Assembly: GCA_003117195.1 (NCBI GenBank) | Contig: BDSI01000014.1 | Location: 1,111,001-1,175,000, forward strand | Origin: Eudorina sp. 2006-703-Eu-15 | Taxonomy: Eukaryota > Chlorophyta > Chlorophyceae > Chlamydomonadales > Volvocaceae | Reading direction: 5' to 3' | Length of the DNA stretch: 64,000 nt | In this document: positions 39,634 through 52,144 of the stretch, piece after piece | How the letters are laid out: the number at the start of each line of letters is the position of its first letter | Numbering within the stretch: the first letter of the stretch is position 1 | Notes under the pieces: generated by a model | What the model saw: the letters and a program-made list of their open reading frames with translations, nothing else | Database searches by the model: none | What the model was told of the DNA's origin: nothing | Translations under genes and position numbers: made by a program

Positions 39634-42600
39634 CCCATTGGCGGCCGCGACCGACGCGTCAGCTACACCAGGCGACGCGGGCACGATGCTCTGTCGGAGC
39701 CCGGCGGACTGCAGCGCCGCCACGACCCGCGGGTCGGCCAGCGCCGGCGCGCCGGCGGTGGCGGCGGCGGCGCCCGCCGCCGCCGCCGCGGCGGCGACGG
39801 CGTCCATGTTCACTTTTCCGCTGAGGAATGCCTCCGACGGCTGTAGCACCTTTCTGCTTGGCTTGCCGCGGAGCGTTAGATCTGTGTCGAAGGAGCTGCT
39901 ACTGCCGACGGAGCTACGCTCCTGCAGGACGACGACGTCGACTCCCGTCGCGGCGGTGATGGTCGCAGTAGCGGTTGGACCCAACATCGACGCCATCTCA
40001 CTGGTGAGGTAGACGGCGCTCGAGGCGCCGGCGGCAGCCTTGGCGCCGGCGGCAGCCTTGGCGCCGGCGGCTGCCGCGACGGCGGCGACGGCAGCCGCCG
40101 TCGACGGGTCCATACCAGCAACAGCAGTAGCAGCAGCAATAGCAGTAGTTGCAGCGGTAGCAGTAGTAGTAGTAGTAGTTGCAGTAGCAACGCCGTCGGC
40201 TGCCGTGCCAGCCGGTGCAATGGTGCCGTACCCAGATGCCAGCGGCGAAGTCGAGGTGCCGTACGGGTCCCGCTGGCGGGCGTCGACACCGCCGCCGGCT
40301 GTCGCCGATGCCGACCCTATTTCTCTCGTCTTCGCCGGTGCCACCACCGCCGCCGTCATTGTCACTTTACCATTTTTCGGCATGGGGGTAGGAGGCGTCG
40401 CCGCCGCCACCGCCGCCGCGCCCGAACCACCGCCGTCACCTTTATCTGCAGTCGGCAGCGGCGGCGGCGGCAGCGGCGGCGGCGCCGCCGCCGCCGCCGC
40501 CAGCAGATTTCTAACCTCCGGCGGGCCGCTGAGGTGAGTGATGATCTCCACTCTCAATGTCGGCGGCAGCGCATTCAGCTTCTGCAGGAGCACCTGCACC
40601 GTCTTGCTGAGGCCTGGCGGCGGCTGTAGCGGATGATGCCGTGGCGGACGCGACTCCTGCGGTGTCGTACTCGCGGGGCTGTCCAGGACGGCCAGCTCCG
40701 GCGTCTCCCACAGGGTCTGCATTCGTTGCAGGACGGGGTGCGCGGCCGGGCCGGCGGCGGTGGCGTCGCCGGCCATGCCGCCGCCGCCGCCACCGCCGCC
40801 ACCGCCGCCGGCATGCATGGATTCGCCCTCTGCCCCCGCGCCGACAGGGTCCCGGGCTGGGCGCTCCTGCTTAGTCTGCCACAGCGAACCAATGCATGTA
40901 CGAGTTAGGGCAATGCATGCGCGGAGTCACGTAACAAGGTCTGTTCGATGATTGATGATTGAAGTGCGATGTGCGGATTTTACGGTACATAAAAAGGCGC
41001 TGTTTGAGCACGGCACTGACCCACGGGTCGGATGCGCACACAAAGCCCCGCACGCGTACAACGCACGGCACGGCATCCACATCGCGGCAAGGTCGCCATC
41101 GCTATCGCCTTTACAGCGACCCCAAGCGACACATAACCCTCGAGAGAGCTGCATCGTTAATCACATACAAACAACAACATCGAAGCGCCGCGGACAAATC
41201 CAGAATGCGTACGTCAGTACGACGTTCCCACCATGGGTTCGTACCCTAGCATTCCTCGCCGCTGCCCCACGACTGACCCCGAGCCCCCAACCCTAACCCC
41301 AAACCTAAACCTGAACCCCACCCCACCCAGTGAGTGCCCCTCGGCTTACCGCCAACGCAGCCGCCGACGAGTCCGGTGCAGTCCCGCCGCCGTGGCCCCG
41401 CCCTGCGGCAGCGCTTGCGGAGCGCTGTCGAGTGACAGGCCCCGTCACCGCCGTCGCCGCCGTCGCCGCCGCCGGGGACGACGGCCGCGCCGACGAACCT
41501 GCGCGGATGCGCGCAGTGCCGTCCGTCGGCTGCTCCCCAGTGGACGGCAGCGCCGCCTGCCGCCGCGACTCGGCAGCTTCCGTACCCGACCGATGACTGC
41601 CGAGTGATCCTTGTTGGAGCTGCTGCTGCTGCTGCTGCTGCTGTTGCGAAGGCGGCGACGGCGACGATTGCACTTGCGGCGGCGGCGGCGGCTGCAGCCG
41701 CGACGGCGGCGCCGCCTGCCGCCGCGCCCGCGGTGACGACTCCAGGGGACAGACCTCCCCTTGGGCACCCTGTGTACAGCACAAGTACGGCACAGCACGG
41801 CATGGTACGATGCAGTACAGCAAATGTTTTCGGCAGTACATCAGGATATGGTAACTAAAGCAATGTCGACCGAGCTCTTTCGGAACATGGCAAATCTTTA
41901 TTTGACGACCGATCGGACGACATCAGCACGTCGGCGCACTTCGTGGCCGCAAGTCGCGCGACCTAGCGCACACCCCTGCACAGACCCGTCCTGCCGCTCC
42001 TCGTTCGCCGTTTTGTTCCGCACAAAAGAACGAAGAGCGAGCAGGAGGAGCGGCAGGACATACACAGCCGTGCATCGTGCGCGCCGCGCCCCTGCATGTA
42101 CGGCACCCAGCCGCCGGCGGCCCCAGCCGCCTGAAGCGTGAACCTGGATGCATCGGGTCCCCCCAGGTCCGCGGTACAACCCCCATTGCTACTGCTGCTG
42201 CTGCTGCTGCTCCCCGGCAGCGCTCTAGCACGCACGCCGTACTCCTCCACACGTTTCCGCACTTCGCGCCGGAGAAGCGGAGACAGCACGTCCTCCTGTG
42301 TGTGTGTTTTCGTACAAGAGAGGACGCACGTCGTAATTGCCGTACACCTCACCTTCAGCTCGACCTCCAACTGCAACGGCTCCGCCAGCGACTGAGCCTC
42401 TCCCGAACTGCACATGTACGACAATCCTTGCGTGAGCTCGTACGGATTACTAGAAAAACTACATTTTAAATAAAAACAAAAGCAACGCTGCAACGCTGGC
42501 TGTCGCCACTCACCGCCGCACGACGACCTGCAGGGTGGTCTGCAGCCCGGCCCCGCCCCCGTCGGCGCCGCTGCCGCTGCTGGTGGACGTCGCCCGGCGG

Positions 42601-45600
42601 TGGGAGCTGCCGCCGGCGCCCTGCGCCGCACCCCCCCGGGGCGGACTGCCGCTGCCGGTGGGGCCCCGGGAGCCGTCGCCGTTGCCGGTGCCACCCCGGG
42701 AGGAGGCCGCGTGGAGGGAGCTGCTGCCCTGGGAGATCGCCTGGGGGCGGGGGGGAGCGGGTAACGGGTAACCAACGGAAACGATACACACACGCACACG
42801 TGCACGTTCGCCGGCTTAGCAGCACTCCTGCTCTGCCTGTCTACGGAACACATATTGTACGAAGTATATCTGCACCTGGGCTTCGGTCGGGCCGGTTTCT
42901 TTTCCAAACACACTGATTTGTGTGTTAGAGCGCACCGCACCCGCGCCGCCTCGTTGTTCTCGCGGCGTCGTCCTCTTGTGCCGTACACGTACTGCGGCCA
43001 CACCGGGATTTGTCCCCCCCGTCACCCATCGCCACATGCGGCCCTCCTGGGTCAGTCCATGCTTTGCCCCGCTGGCCGGTTGCGTCTCCGCACCCCTTAC
43101 TGTGGGTCCTAGACCCGTGGGGACAGCCCAGTGTTTGCGTTACGACACCCCACTACGGTACGACACCCCGCACGACCCACATCCGACCCATGGGTCCCTG
43201 GGCCCCTCCGGGACAGGAGCAGCCCTCGCCAGCTTCAATGACTCGATCCGGTTCCCTGTCTGTCAGACAGGGAAGTAGAGAAGCAGCCGCGCACCGCCTG
43301 CCGTACCCTGCCGTACCCACATGGATGAGCTCGTCCAGTTCAAGATCGCTCGTCATTGGTTGGGGAGTGGTGACCTGAAGCTCAGCGCTGCCCTGCGGTA
43401 CGGCAGTACAGTAGCATGTACGGCAAGGGTACGAGGTGTCAAGACCTCGATGCGTGGGCTCGGGCCAGAAAGGGTTTTACGGAATATCAATGTATCATAT
43501 ATCAGCACCTGCCGAATCGGCGAGCACGAAACACGTGCCCAGGCTCCACACGGCAAGAGCATACAACGGAAGAAATGCTCTTGAAGATGCAAGCCCTTTC
43601 CTGCAGTACGGACGGTACGGGAGGTCACGGTCCCACGGCCCACGGGTCGCTGACCCACGGGTCACTCACTAGCAGGACGCTCCCATTGAAACGCGCCTGA
43701 GCCCGCCCGCCAACCGACCTGCAACACGCAAGAATACACGGCGTGGCAGCGTGATACGGTATTAGTAGGGGGTGCGCGGGTGGTTAGGGACAGTTGCACA
43801 CAAGGCCCGCACGCGGTGCCGCGTCGTACCACGACAAATTTTGACGTGACGTCGAACTCCACCCCGCAAATGGTCACGGAATCAGGATCGCCATCATTCT
43901 GAGGACTGCTCAGACCCGTGGGTTTAGAGAAGAGACCCGTGGGTTCAGAGGAGAGACCCGTAGGTCATCATGACTGGATAAACAGATACTGGATGGACGA
44001 ACTGGCAGGGGCCCCACACGGCAACGTCGGTCAGAGATGACCCATGGGATCGACCGTTACAGCGTCAAACGGTAATGTCGCAAAGAGGCCCGAGGCAACG
44101 AGGCAAACACCAGATGCAAGGAGGCAAAGAGGCAAACTCTTTGAGGCGAGTCGTTACGTAAACAGTTCCGAACCTGCTCTGCAATCCGACCGCGCTGTAC
44201 AACTGCTCGCTCCCGCGCCCTACGGGAAGTTCGCCGACAGGCTCCGCCGCCGCAGTTGCGGCGGCGGCGGTGGCGGCGGCGGTGGCAGCGGCGCCGCCGC
44301 TGCCGCCCCCCCGGCCGCTGTCCGAATCGACGTCCGAGAGGCCCAGCAAGGAGCCGTACCCTCGAAAGCCCGCGGGCGACGCCGGCGACGATGTTCCCGG
44401 CGTCGTCGCCGCCGTACCCGGCGACGCCAGCGACGCCGCCGCCGCTGCACCCGTCGGCGACGCCGCCCTGGGCGATGGCGGAGGCGGCACCGCGCCACCG
44501 CCAGGAGACAGCGACTTGCACGAGTCGCTGCCGTTCCTGGGCGCGAAGCGTGAGGGTTGGTAATTCCCGTACGGCAGCTGTACGGACAGGGCGGTCGTCT
44601 TCCCGCCGCCGGGCGAGTGCGGCAGTGGCGGCAGCGGCGGCAGCAGCGGCAGATCCACAGACTGAGGCGGCGGCGATGGCGACGCTGCCGCTGCCGCTGA
44701 TGCGGACGCTGATGCAGACGCGGTCGGTGGGGAAGCGGTCTGGCGGGTTGAGGCCTCAGCGGAAGCCGAGCCCGCGACACCCGCCGGCGCGGCGGTCGCC
44801 GACACGGCTGCGAAGGGAGCGAGAATCGCACCCGGGCGCCCGACGGGTGTGATCTCCGTGAGGGTTCGCCGTACACCCGCGCCCAGGCTCGGGAGGTTGG
44901 CTGACGTGGACGATCCGTCCAGGGAGGGTGCCTTGCTGCTCTGAGCGCTCCAGGGAAGGGCGCCGTCCGCGGCGGGCTGCTCGTTCAGGTACTCATGGGA
45001 GGCGCGCGGCAGCTGCGGTACCGGTAGCCCGATCTCGTACACTGGTTCCGGAGTGGCCTTCGACAGACCCATCGTGTCCTCCTCGTCGCTGTCGTCGTCG
45101 AAGAACCTACGGATCGAACCAGTACGACCGATCAGTACGGCAAACGTGGGCGCCCCGAATGCCTCTCATGCTAATAATTAAAACGACCAGCTGACAAGCA
45201 CGCCGCAAAGATGTGTTTACAAACCCCCAGGAGCCGACCCCGATGGGGTACTGTACGTTCATGTACGGCCATGCGACTGACACGGCGTGGTACGCCCGGC
45301 CCCAGCTCCGCACCAACTACGCACCCGCCCCAAAGGTCTTTTATTTGGTTTTGGCCCCCACCTCACCTGCCCCCCAAGGGCAACTTGCTGGCCGACTCCC
45401 GATCCAGGCTTCGCCGCCGCTGCGGCGTCTGTCGATTCTGGTGGTGGTGGTGATGGAAGCTGCGGCCCAACATGTCACGCAGGAACCCGTCCACGGAGGC
45501 GCGCCGCACCCGACCCCGCTGCGCGAATGGCGGGAACGTCGGGACGCCGGGACGACACATGTCGTACATGTACATCATATTGTACTGCATCATCCGAAGT

Positions 45601-48600
45601 CGCACGGTTTTATTGCACGGTTTTGCAACCCCGCACATCCCCAGATGCGGTACTCGAGGCACCGCGGGCCAGCGGATGCGTTAGGCTGGGTTACTTTGCT
45701 AAGAGAGAAGAGTTTTGGAATTTTCCGAGTCGTACCGTGGCCTTCCCGACCCCCCAGCGGCGGCAGCGCCGCCGCCGCTGCCGCCGCCGCACACCAACAC
45801 TCAAGGCCTTCATCCCGCGCGTTCCGGGGCGCGCAACTTCGGTTTCGGGGCGCTCAACTCCCGGGCTCGTAACACGAGAGTACAATGGTACGTCGGTACG
45901 ACAATACGGTATGTCCTCATGTCGTACCTTCGGCCGCGGGCTGAGGTCCATGTTTGACAGCTCGGAGCGCACGCTGTCCCCCATCAGCGAGTCAGCGGCC
46001 CGGTTCGCCGACGGCGGCGCCGACGCCGCGGAGCCGCCGTCCCACAGCGACTTGCGCAGCGCGCCGGCATCCCTGTGTCCGTACATCGGGGGATCCGTAC
46101 ATCGAGCACCAAAGGCGGATGGGTACGACAATAACGATGTACGGCGCTGGTAGCAGTCGCCCGCGCTGCACAGCGGACCCTCGCGGGCTGGGCGGCAAAT
46201 AAACTTGACGACCTCAGCGGTCAGCGACGCGGCCAGACCGCGCCGACCAGCGCCGCAGCTCTGCGACGCATTCGGCCCATCGTTCGTCGGCGGGCTCGCA
46301 ATGACCGCGTCACTGACCGCGTCGCTGACCGCGTCACTGACCGCATCACTGACCGCGTCGTCACTGACCGCGTCGCTGACCGCGTCGTCACTGACCGCGT
46401 CGCTGACAAGGGACAGGCATGTGGCAGATCTGTGCGGCCGATTTCCGAGTGGTGCAGCTTTGCCAGGCTGCATGGCAATATGTCAACATAGCACATCTGC
46501 CCGCGTACCGCCACCCGCACTCCCTAGAGCTGTCAGTTCGGGCCCGGTTCTTTGTTTCCAAACAGACGAACAGGCGCACAGGGGTCGGTGAGCCACGGGT
46601 CGGTGAACCACGGGTCGGTGAACCATGGGTCGGTGAACCACCCACTTGAACAACATGGCGATGCGAATCAGGCCAACCGTCCGCCTCAGCTTCTTCAGCG
46701 TTTCCGAGCGGGGTGCTGGCGGCGGCGGTGACGTCCGTACGTACGTCACCTCCAACGATGGCGGCTCCCGCGGCCGGCGACCCAGGACCTCCGAGTCCCC
46801 GCGGGCCTGTGAGCAGTACGGCACGGTACGACATGGTCCAGCAATAATCTGGCGGCGCTGAGGAACAAAAAAAGCGTGACCGCTAGGGGCGTGGCGCCCG
46901 TTGGGACGAGAGGATGCGGTACAGTGCCGTGGTGTGAGAAGGTAGCTGTGCGATTCTCAAGCTACCAGTAATTGCGCCCTCTTGATGGCCCAACCAACAA
47001 ACGGTCGGGCTATGAGGATATTGCGGACGTCGAAATGTGAGGATGCTGCAGACGTTCGAGTGCTTGCAAAGGGCTGTGGACGGCAAAGACAACAGCCCCG
47101 GAAATGGTCCGGAAGAAGGCTGCTGCGGGCAGATCGACCAACAACTGGCCGTTTTGTTCGTTGGTGGTTGCCTGTTAATAAGGATTGTTGCAAAACCGTT
47201 TGATGCCCTCTCATCCAGAAGAACGATCCGGCCGCCCGCCCGCACGTCAGAGGGGAAAGTGACAGTCAGCGCGCCAACGTGTGCACGCAAGCGCCCCTCC
47301 GATCCACGTGCAACTGCCACAACCGTTTTCCGCACACCGTATACCCCATACTGTGCACACCAATACCGTGTACGTACACCGTACACCGTGCACCGTACAA
47401 CGCACCGGACTGGAGAGGGTGTTGGAGGTGCCGCGCCGCAGTGCCGTCCCCGACGCCGGCGCCGCCGACGGCGCCGTCGCCGACGCCAGCGGTCGTACAA
47501 GACCCGAGAGGATCGCCCTGGAGCCCTTGGTCCTCGGCGCCACGCCGTCGACGCCGTCGCCGCCGCAGCCACCGCCCCCCGCGGCGCCGGCGTGCTGCGC
47601 CGCCGTCCTCGCCGGCGCCACCGCGGAGGCTGCCTCCGCGGAGGCCGGCGATAGGGCCCACGGGGCGCTCGTCCCAGTCCTGTGGTCCCCCTGGACTGTC
47701 GTACCCACCAACTGCTGGCCCGTCGTGATGCTGGCGCCGCGGCTGGTGACGCGGAACTCCAGGGAGGGGTTCGTGGTGCCTTCGCCGGAGTCCTCGGAGC
47801 CGGTCGCCGTTCCGGTTCCGGAGCGCAGGCCGACGAGACCGGTGCTGGTGTCCTTGAGGCGGGAGGCGCCGCGGCCCGGGCGGGGGGCCGCACTGGCGGG
47901 CGACGAGCCTGCGGGGGGTTGGGGTGGGCGAGGGTCGGCGGCAGCAGAAGCAGGAAATGGAGAAATGGAGGGGATGAAGAAATAGGGAATGGGGAAGTAC
48001 GGGCAACAGGGGCAGCAGGGGAAATAGGTGATACAGGGGGATGGGGATAGGGGATATAGGGAATATAGGGGAATGGGGATGGGAGATGGTTTTCCGGGAA
48101 GATGAAAGACGGAATCAGCAGCAGCAGTAGTAGCAGCAGCAGCAGCTGCTGCTCGGACCTTCCCGATCTGGAAGCCGTACCGCACAATCCCTTCCGTACC
48201 GTTGGGCGATGTACGGGTGCTCGTCCCAGGGCTGAAGCTAATGGGATGCGCGCCGACCGCACTGCTCGCGCCGCCGCCGCCGCCGCCAATCCCATCCCCG
48301 GTGCTGACGAGGCTGCCTGGACTGCCGCCACCCACAGCGCTGCCGGCGCCAAAGCTGCTGTTCCCAGTACGCAGCAAGCCCACCGACGGCGGCACCTCCG
48401 CCATCTCGTCGTACAACGCAATCATGCCCGTCGCCAGCGCCGCGCTGCCATCCACTCCAGCGCCTCTGTACGACGATCGTACCGACGGTGTCTCGGAAGG
48501 CGGTGGTTGCTGCTGCTGCTGCTGCTGCTGCAACTGCCCACTCGGGCTGTAGCTTTGGCTGTAGCCTTGGGACTGGGTCAGCGCCGACAGCCGCGACGGC

Positions 48601-51600
48601 GGATTTCGCTGCTGCGGCGCTGCCCGCAAGCTCCGGAGCGAGGAAGCCGTCAGCTGCTGCTGCTGCTGCTGCTGCTCGCCGGGGGCGACGGCGCCGCTGA
48701 CGAGTTGCGACGTGACCAGTGGAACCTGAGCATTTGACAAGCCCGGCAGGGCGCCGTTTGCGCGGGTACCGCTGCCGAGGACCCCCCCACCGCCGGCAGC
48801 GCTGCCGCCGCCGCCGCCGCCGCCGCTGGTGCGCCCCGCTGCCTTCAGCCTTCGCAGGTCCTCCAGCTGCAGCTGCAGCTGCGCCAGGAGCTTCGCCTGC
48901 GGGCAACACCACCACCACCACACGCGCCACCCTCACCACCACCCTCACCATCACCACCACCCTCCGCTCCCAAAGTGTGACGGATTCGTCCCAGTGCGGT
49001 CTTTGCTGGGTTGCTCGTGTCGCCACCCTTTCCACCGCAGCCACGGCCGTCGCCACCATCACCCGCCGTCACCAACCTCCAGCCGAGGCCCCGGCGGCAG
49101 CGGTGGACGGCGCCGCCGGTGGTTGGCGGCGGGACGCACCCCTCGGCCCCGGCCCCGGCCCCGGCCCGGCCCCGGCCCCGGCCCCGGCCCCGGCCCGGCC
49201 CCGGCCCCGGCCCGGCCCCGGCCCCGGCCCCAGCCCCAGCCCCAGCCCCAGCCCCAGCCCCAGCCCCAGCCCCAGCCCCAGCCCCAGCCCCAGCCCCAGC
49301 CCCAGCCCCAGCCCCAGCCCCAGCCCCAGCCCCAGCCCAGCCCCAGCCCCAGCCCAGCCCCAGCCCCAGCCCCAGCCCAGCCCCAGCCCCAGCCCCAGCC
49401 CCAGCCCCAGCCCCAGCCCCAGCCCCAGCCCCAGCCCCAGCCCCAGCCCCAGCCCCAGCCCCAGCCCCAGCCCCAGCCCAGCCCAGCCCCAGCCCCAGCC
49501 CCAGCCCCAGCCCAGCCCCAGCCCCAGCCCCAGCCCCAGCCCCAGCCCCAGCCCCAGCCCCAGCCCCAGCCCAGCCCCAGCCCCAGCCCCAGCCCCAGCC
49601 CCAGCCCCAGCCCAGCCCCAGCCCCAGCCCCAGCCCCAGCCCCAGCCCCAGCCCCAGCCCCGATCTCCCTAGACAGACTACCCAGGACTGAGCACACGCC
49701 GTAGAAGGCACAGCACCGCCGCAGAAACTCCGACGAACCCTGATGAACTCGCCAACTCGCGAGTCCGAACCCCACTGCCATCCCCGTGCCCCGTCCATTC
49801 ATAGTTTTGTTTGGAAATACCCTTCCGCCAAATACCTCCCGCCGTCTCACCGCACTGCTGCGGTCCTCCTCGCCCGGCTTGTCGCCCCCTCCGCCGCCGC
49901 CGGCACCACCGCCTCCGCCACCGCCGCTGCCCCCCGTGTTGCTGCCCCCTCCCTGCAGTGACCAGCCCGCCAGGGCTGTTATGCTCGGCAGCCCACCGTT
50001 GGCGCTGATCAAGAGCTGACTCTGCTCATGCAACTGGAACTGTTGCTGGTGCTGCTGAGGTGGCGGCGGCTGCAGCTGCTGCCGCCTCGCCCCCTGCGGC
50101 TCCTGCGCAGGATGCCGCCCTGACCCTAAGCCGGTCAGGCCGTCTGCCGGGTTCAAGAGGTGCTGCCCAAGCAACTGCTGGTGCTGCTGCTGTAACTGCT
50201 GGTGCTGCTGTAGATGCTGCAGCTGCTGTTGTAGCTGGTGCTGTAGCTGGTGCTGGTGCAGACCGACCTGAGCTCTGGACCCCGGGCGGGAGCGGGAGGC
50301 CTCTGACGAGACGGAGCCGCGGGAGGGCAGCTCGATGGGGGATCCCACGCCCTGCTGCTGCTGCTGCTGCTGTAACTGCTGCTGCTCCCCAAGCCCCACA
50401 AGGCGAGCAGAGCTGGCGGGCCTGCGGGGTACGGCGGAACAGACCGGTGTACGAATACAGTACGACAAGAGTAAGACGGGGGATCCCGCAGCTCCCCGCC
50501 GCCTGTCGCACCGCCGACCGACAGGCCGACGCCGCCGAGTCGCGTCCCCCTTCCCCGGGCGCGGCGGCGGCTGCGGCGGCGGCGGTGCCCGGTCCATATG
50601 CCCTCCCTGGAGAAGCCCTTCCCAGTCTGAGGTTGTTCCTCGTTCTCATCCCCGCCCTCTAAAGCCTTGCCAGCGCAAAGGCTGCGCAGACGCACCTGTA
50701 CGACGTCGTCGACGCGTACATGGCCAGCAGCTCGGCGGGCAGCATCCTCGCGGTCCAATCGCCGTCATTGGCGCCGAGCCCGCCGCCGGCGCCGCCGACG
50801 TCGCGGAACGCGGCGGCTTCCGCCGCCGCCACCGCCGCCGCGATGGCGGCGGCGTTCATACTGCCCAACGGCCCGTCTCCAAGGTAGTGCCGAAGGCTGG
50901 CGTTTCGGAGCTGGCCGCTGCTGAGATGCCGGGCCCCCAGGGGGCTTGGGGGGCCGCCGGCGGTCCCGCCGCTTGCCGTACTCGGCGTCTCCCCCGACGT
51001 CAAAGCCGACGACGCCTGCGTGGCTGCGGCGGCAGCCGCCGCCGCCGACGCCTCCATCAGCAGCCGCTGCCGTACTTCCAACGGCACCAACAGCTTCGTC
51101 GGTTGTACGACAACGACCTCGCTGGACTGGCGTCCGCTGGTGGATGGGGCTTCGCTCATGCCCGTTGCCGTACCGACGGGGCTGACGCTGACGCTGCGGC
51201 TGGGGCTGCCGACGGTGCTGCCGGCGCTGCCGCGCCGCCGAAGACGGAAGGATTGGCCCAAGGTTGAGGCAAACCCAAAACGTTGGTGCTCGCGGCTGTT
51301 GTGCGTGCCGACGGCGGCGGCAGCGCCGCCGCCACCGCCGCCGTGGTGGTGGTGGCCCACGCCGCCGTTACCCGGCGGTGAACTCCTGTTGAAGAGGCTG
51401 GCAACGGAGCGCAGCACGCTGCCGCCGCTGCCTGTTGGTTGGAGACAGTTAGCGGTTGGACCAGCGAGTTGGACCTCGGGCGAGCAAGACAGATGGTTGA
51501 AGCGGGAACCACCGTCCCCGTCTCTACCTTGCCAGCGTTGGCGAGTACGTGCCGTGCACACCCCCGCCCCGCCGTACATGGATCTGGGGTAGATCTGCCC

Positions 51601-52144
51601 GTACACAGCCGACACGGCCATCAGATGCTGGACAGATCCCTCAGCGACCCCCCTCAACCAACCCTCTAAACCGACACTCTTCCGTACCCGCCACCTCAGT
51701 CGCGTGGGAAGGCACGCCGCCGCCAGCGCTGCCGACGCTGCCAGCTTCGCCGGACCGCCCTCCGCTTCCGCCGCCGCCGCCACCCTCACCGCCGGTCCCG
51801 GCGGTGCCCGTGACGGCGACCGCTGCGGTGAAAATGCCACCGAGCGACACCCGCCGCCGGCCTCCCGAACTCCGCGCCTGCCGCAGGCCCCCCGACTGCG
51901 GCGGCGGCGGCGACAGATGGCCTTCGCCGGCGCCGCCGGCGCTACCGCCGCGGCCTGCCGCCCTGCCACGCGGGTGCGGTCCGACCCCGCCGTCATCCGC
52001 CGCCTCCGCCGCCGACAGGCCCGAGTGGGCTTCCCCGCCCGGATGGCGGTGGCTTCGGAACTTGGTGGCCAGGCGCCTGAAGCGGCACAGCCGGAGTCGA
52101 CAGCCGGTCCGTCCGGAAATGGATCCGAAGTACACCATCAACAT
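36240..52144 (-). CDS. Giant Gln/Ala/Gly/Pro-rich protein of unknown function (3290 residues)
   Basis: Nineteen exons on the minus strand: 52144-51688, 51431-50696, 50421-49851, 48896-48200, 47908-47406, 46806-46646, 46072-45928, 45518-45367, 45106-44201, 43718-43670, 43374-43317, 43259-43174, 42991-42941, 42740-42514, 42407-42353, 42295-42107, 41769-41350, 40866-38042, 37824-36240. All junctions keep phase and sum to 3291 codons. An in-frame TAG lies 27 bases before the ATG ([14 protein letters not shown]). Most of the protein is low complexity: Gln tracts (exons 3, 4, 17, 19), about 24 Gly in a row in exon 18, poly-Ala and Ser/Pro. More ordered patches are [20 protein letters not shown] (exon 6), [20 protein letters not shown] (exon 8), [20 protein letters not shown] (exon 9), [11 protein letters not shown] with [20 protein letters not shown] (exons 14-16), and [20 protein letters not shown] (exon 18). 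I recognise no domain, signal peptide or membrane span. A regulatory or scaffold role is only a guess. Confidence 0.75.
37567..37674 (-). repeat. Coding 27-bp tandem repeat (9-residue Ala/Thr/Lys unit)
   Basis: Four copies of a 27-bp unit in the last exon of the giant gene encode [13 protein letters not shown] repeats. The unit length is a multiple of three, so copy changes keep the frame. Confidence 0.85.
39569..39633 (-). repeat. Coding GGC triplet run (about 22 repeats, poly-Gly)
   Basis: An uninterrupted GCC/GGC triplet microsatellite inside exon 18 of the giant gene gives a glycine run of more than 20 residues. Likely length-variable between strains. Confidence 0.9.
46301..46408. repeat. 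Intronic 12-bp tandem repeat CACTGACCGCGT
   Basis: About nine copies with CGTCGT insertions in the intron between exons 46806-46646 and 46072-45928. Read through, it would encode a Ser-Asp-Ala-Val repeat, but splice phase of the neighbours places it in the intron. Confidence 0.85.
49144..49661 (-). repeat. Intronic GGGGCT/GGGGCC hexanucleotide expansion (about 518 bp)
   Basis: On the plus strand (CCCCGG)n fills 49144-49227 and (CCCCAG)n fills 49228-49661, with occasional CCCAG/CCCGG pentamer interruptions. It sits in intron 3 of the giant minus-strand gene, so the pre-mRNA carries about 70 GGGGCU and then about 14 GGGGCC units. G-rich sense RNA of this kind forms G-quadruplexes. Confidence 0.95.

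Noticed and set aside
46221..46473. Ser-Asp-Ala-Val repeat frame on the minus strand
   Set aside because: It is the translated 12-bp intronic repeat; direct joining of exons 46806-46646 and 46072-45928 restores a lysine codon and keeps phase.
48719..49704. Plus-strand frames encoding long Pro-Ser and Pro-Ala repeats, and minus-strand Gly-Leu/Gly-Trp/Gly-Ala repeats
   Set aside because: These are translations of the CCCCAG/CCCCGG hexamer array inside an intron; no start, stop or flanking coding sequence supports a repeat protein.
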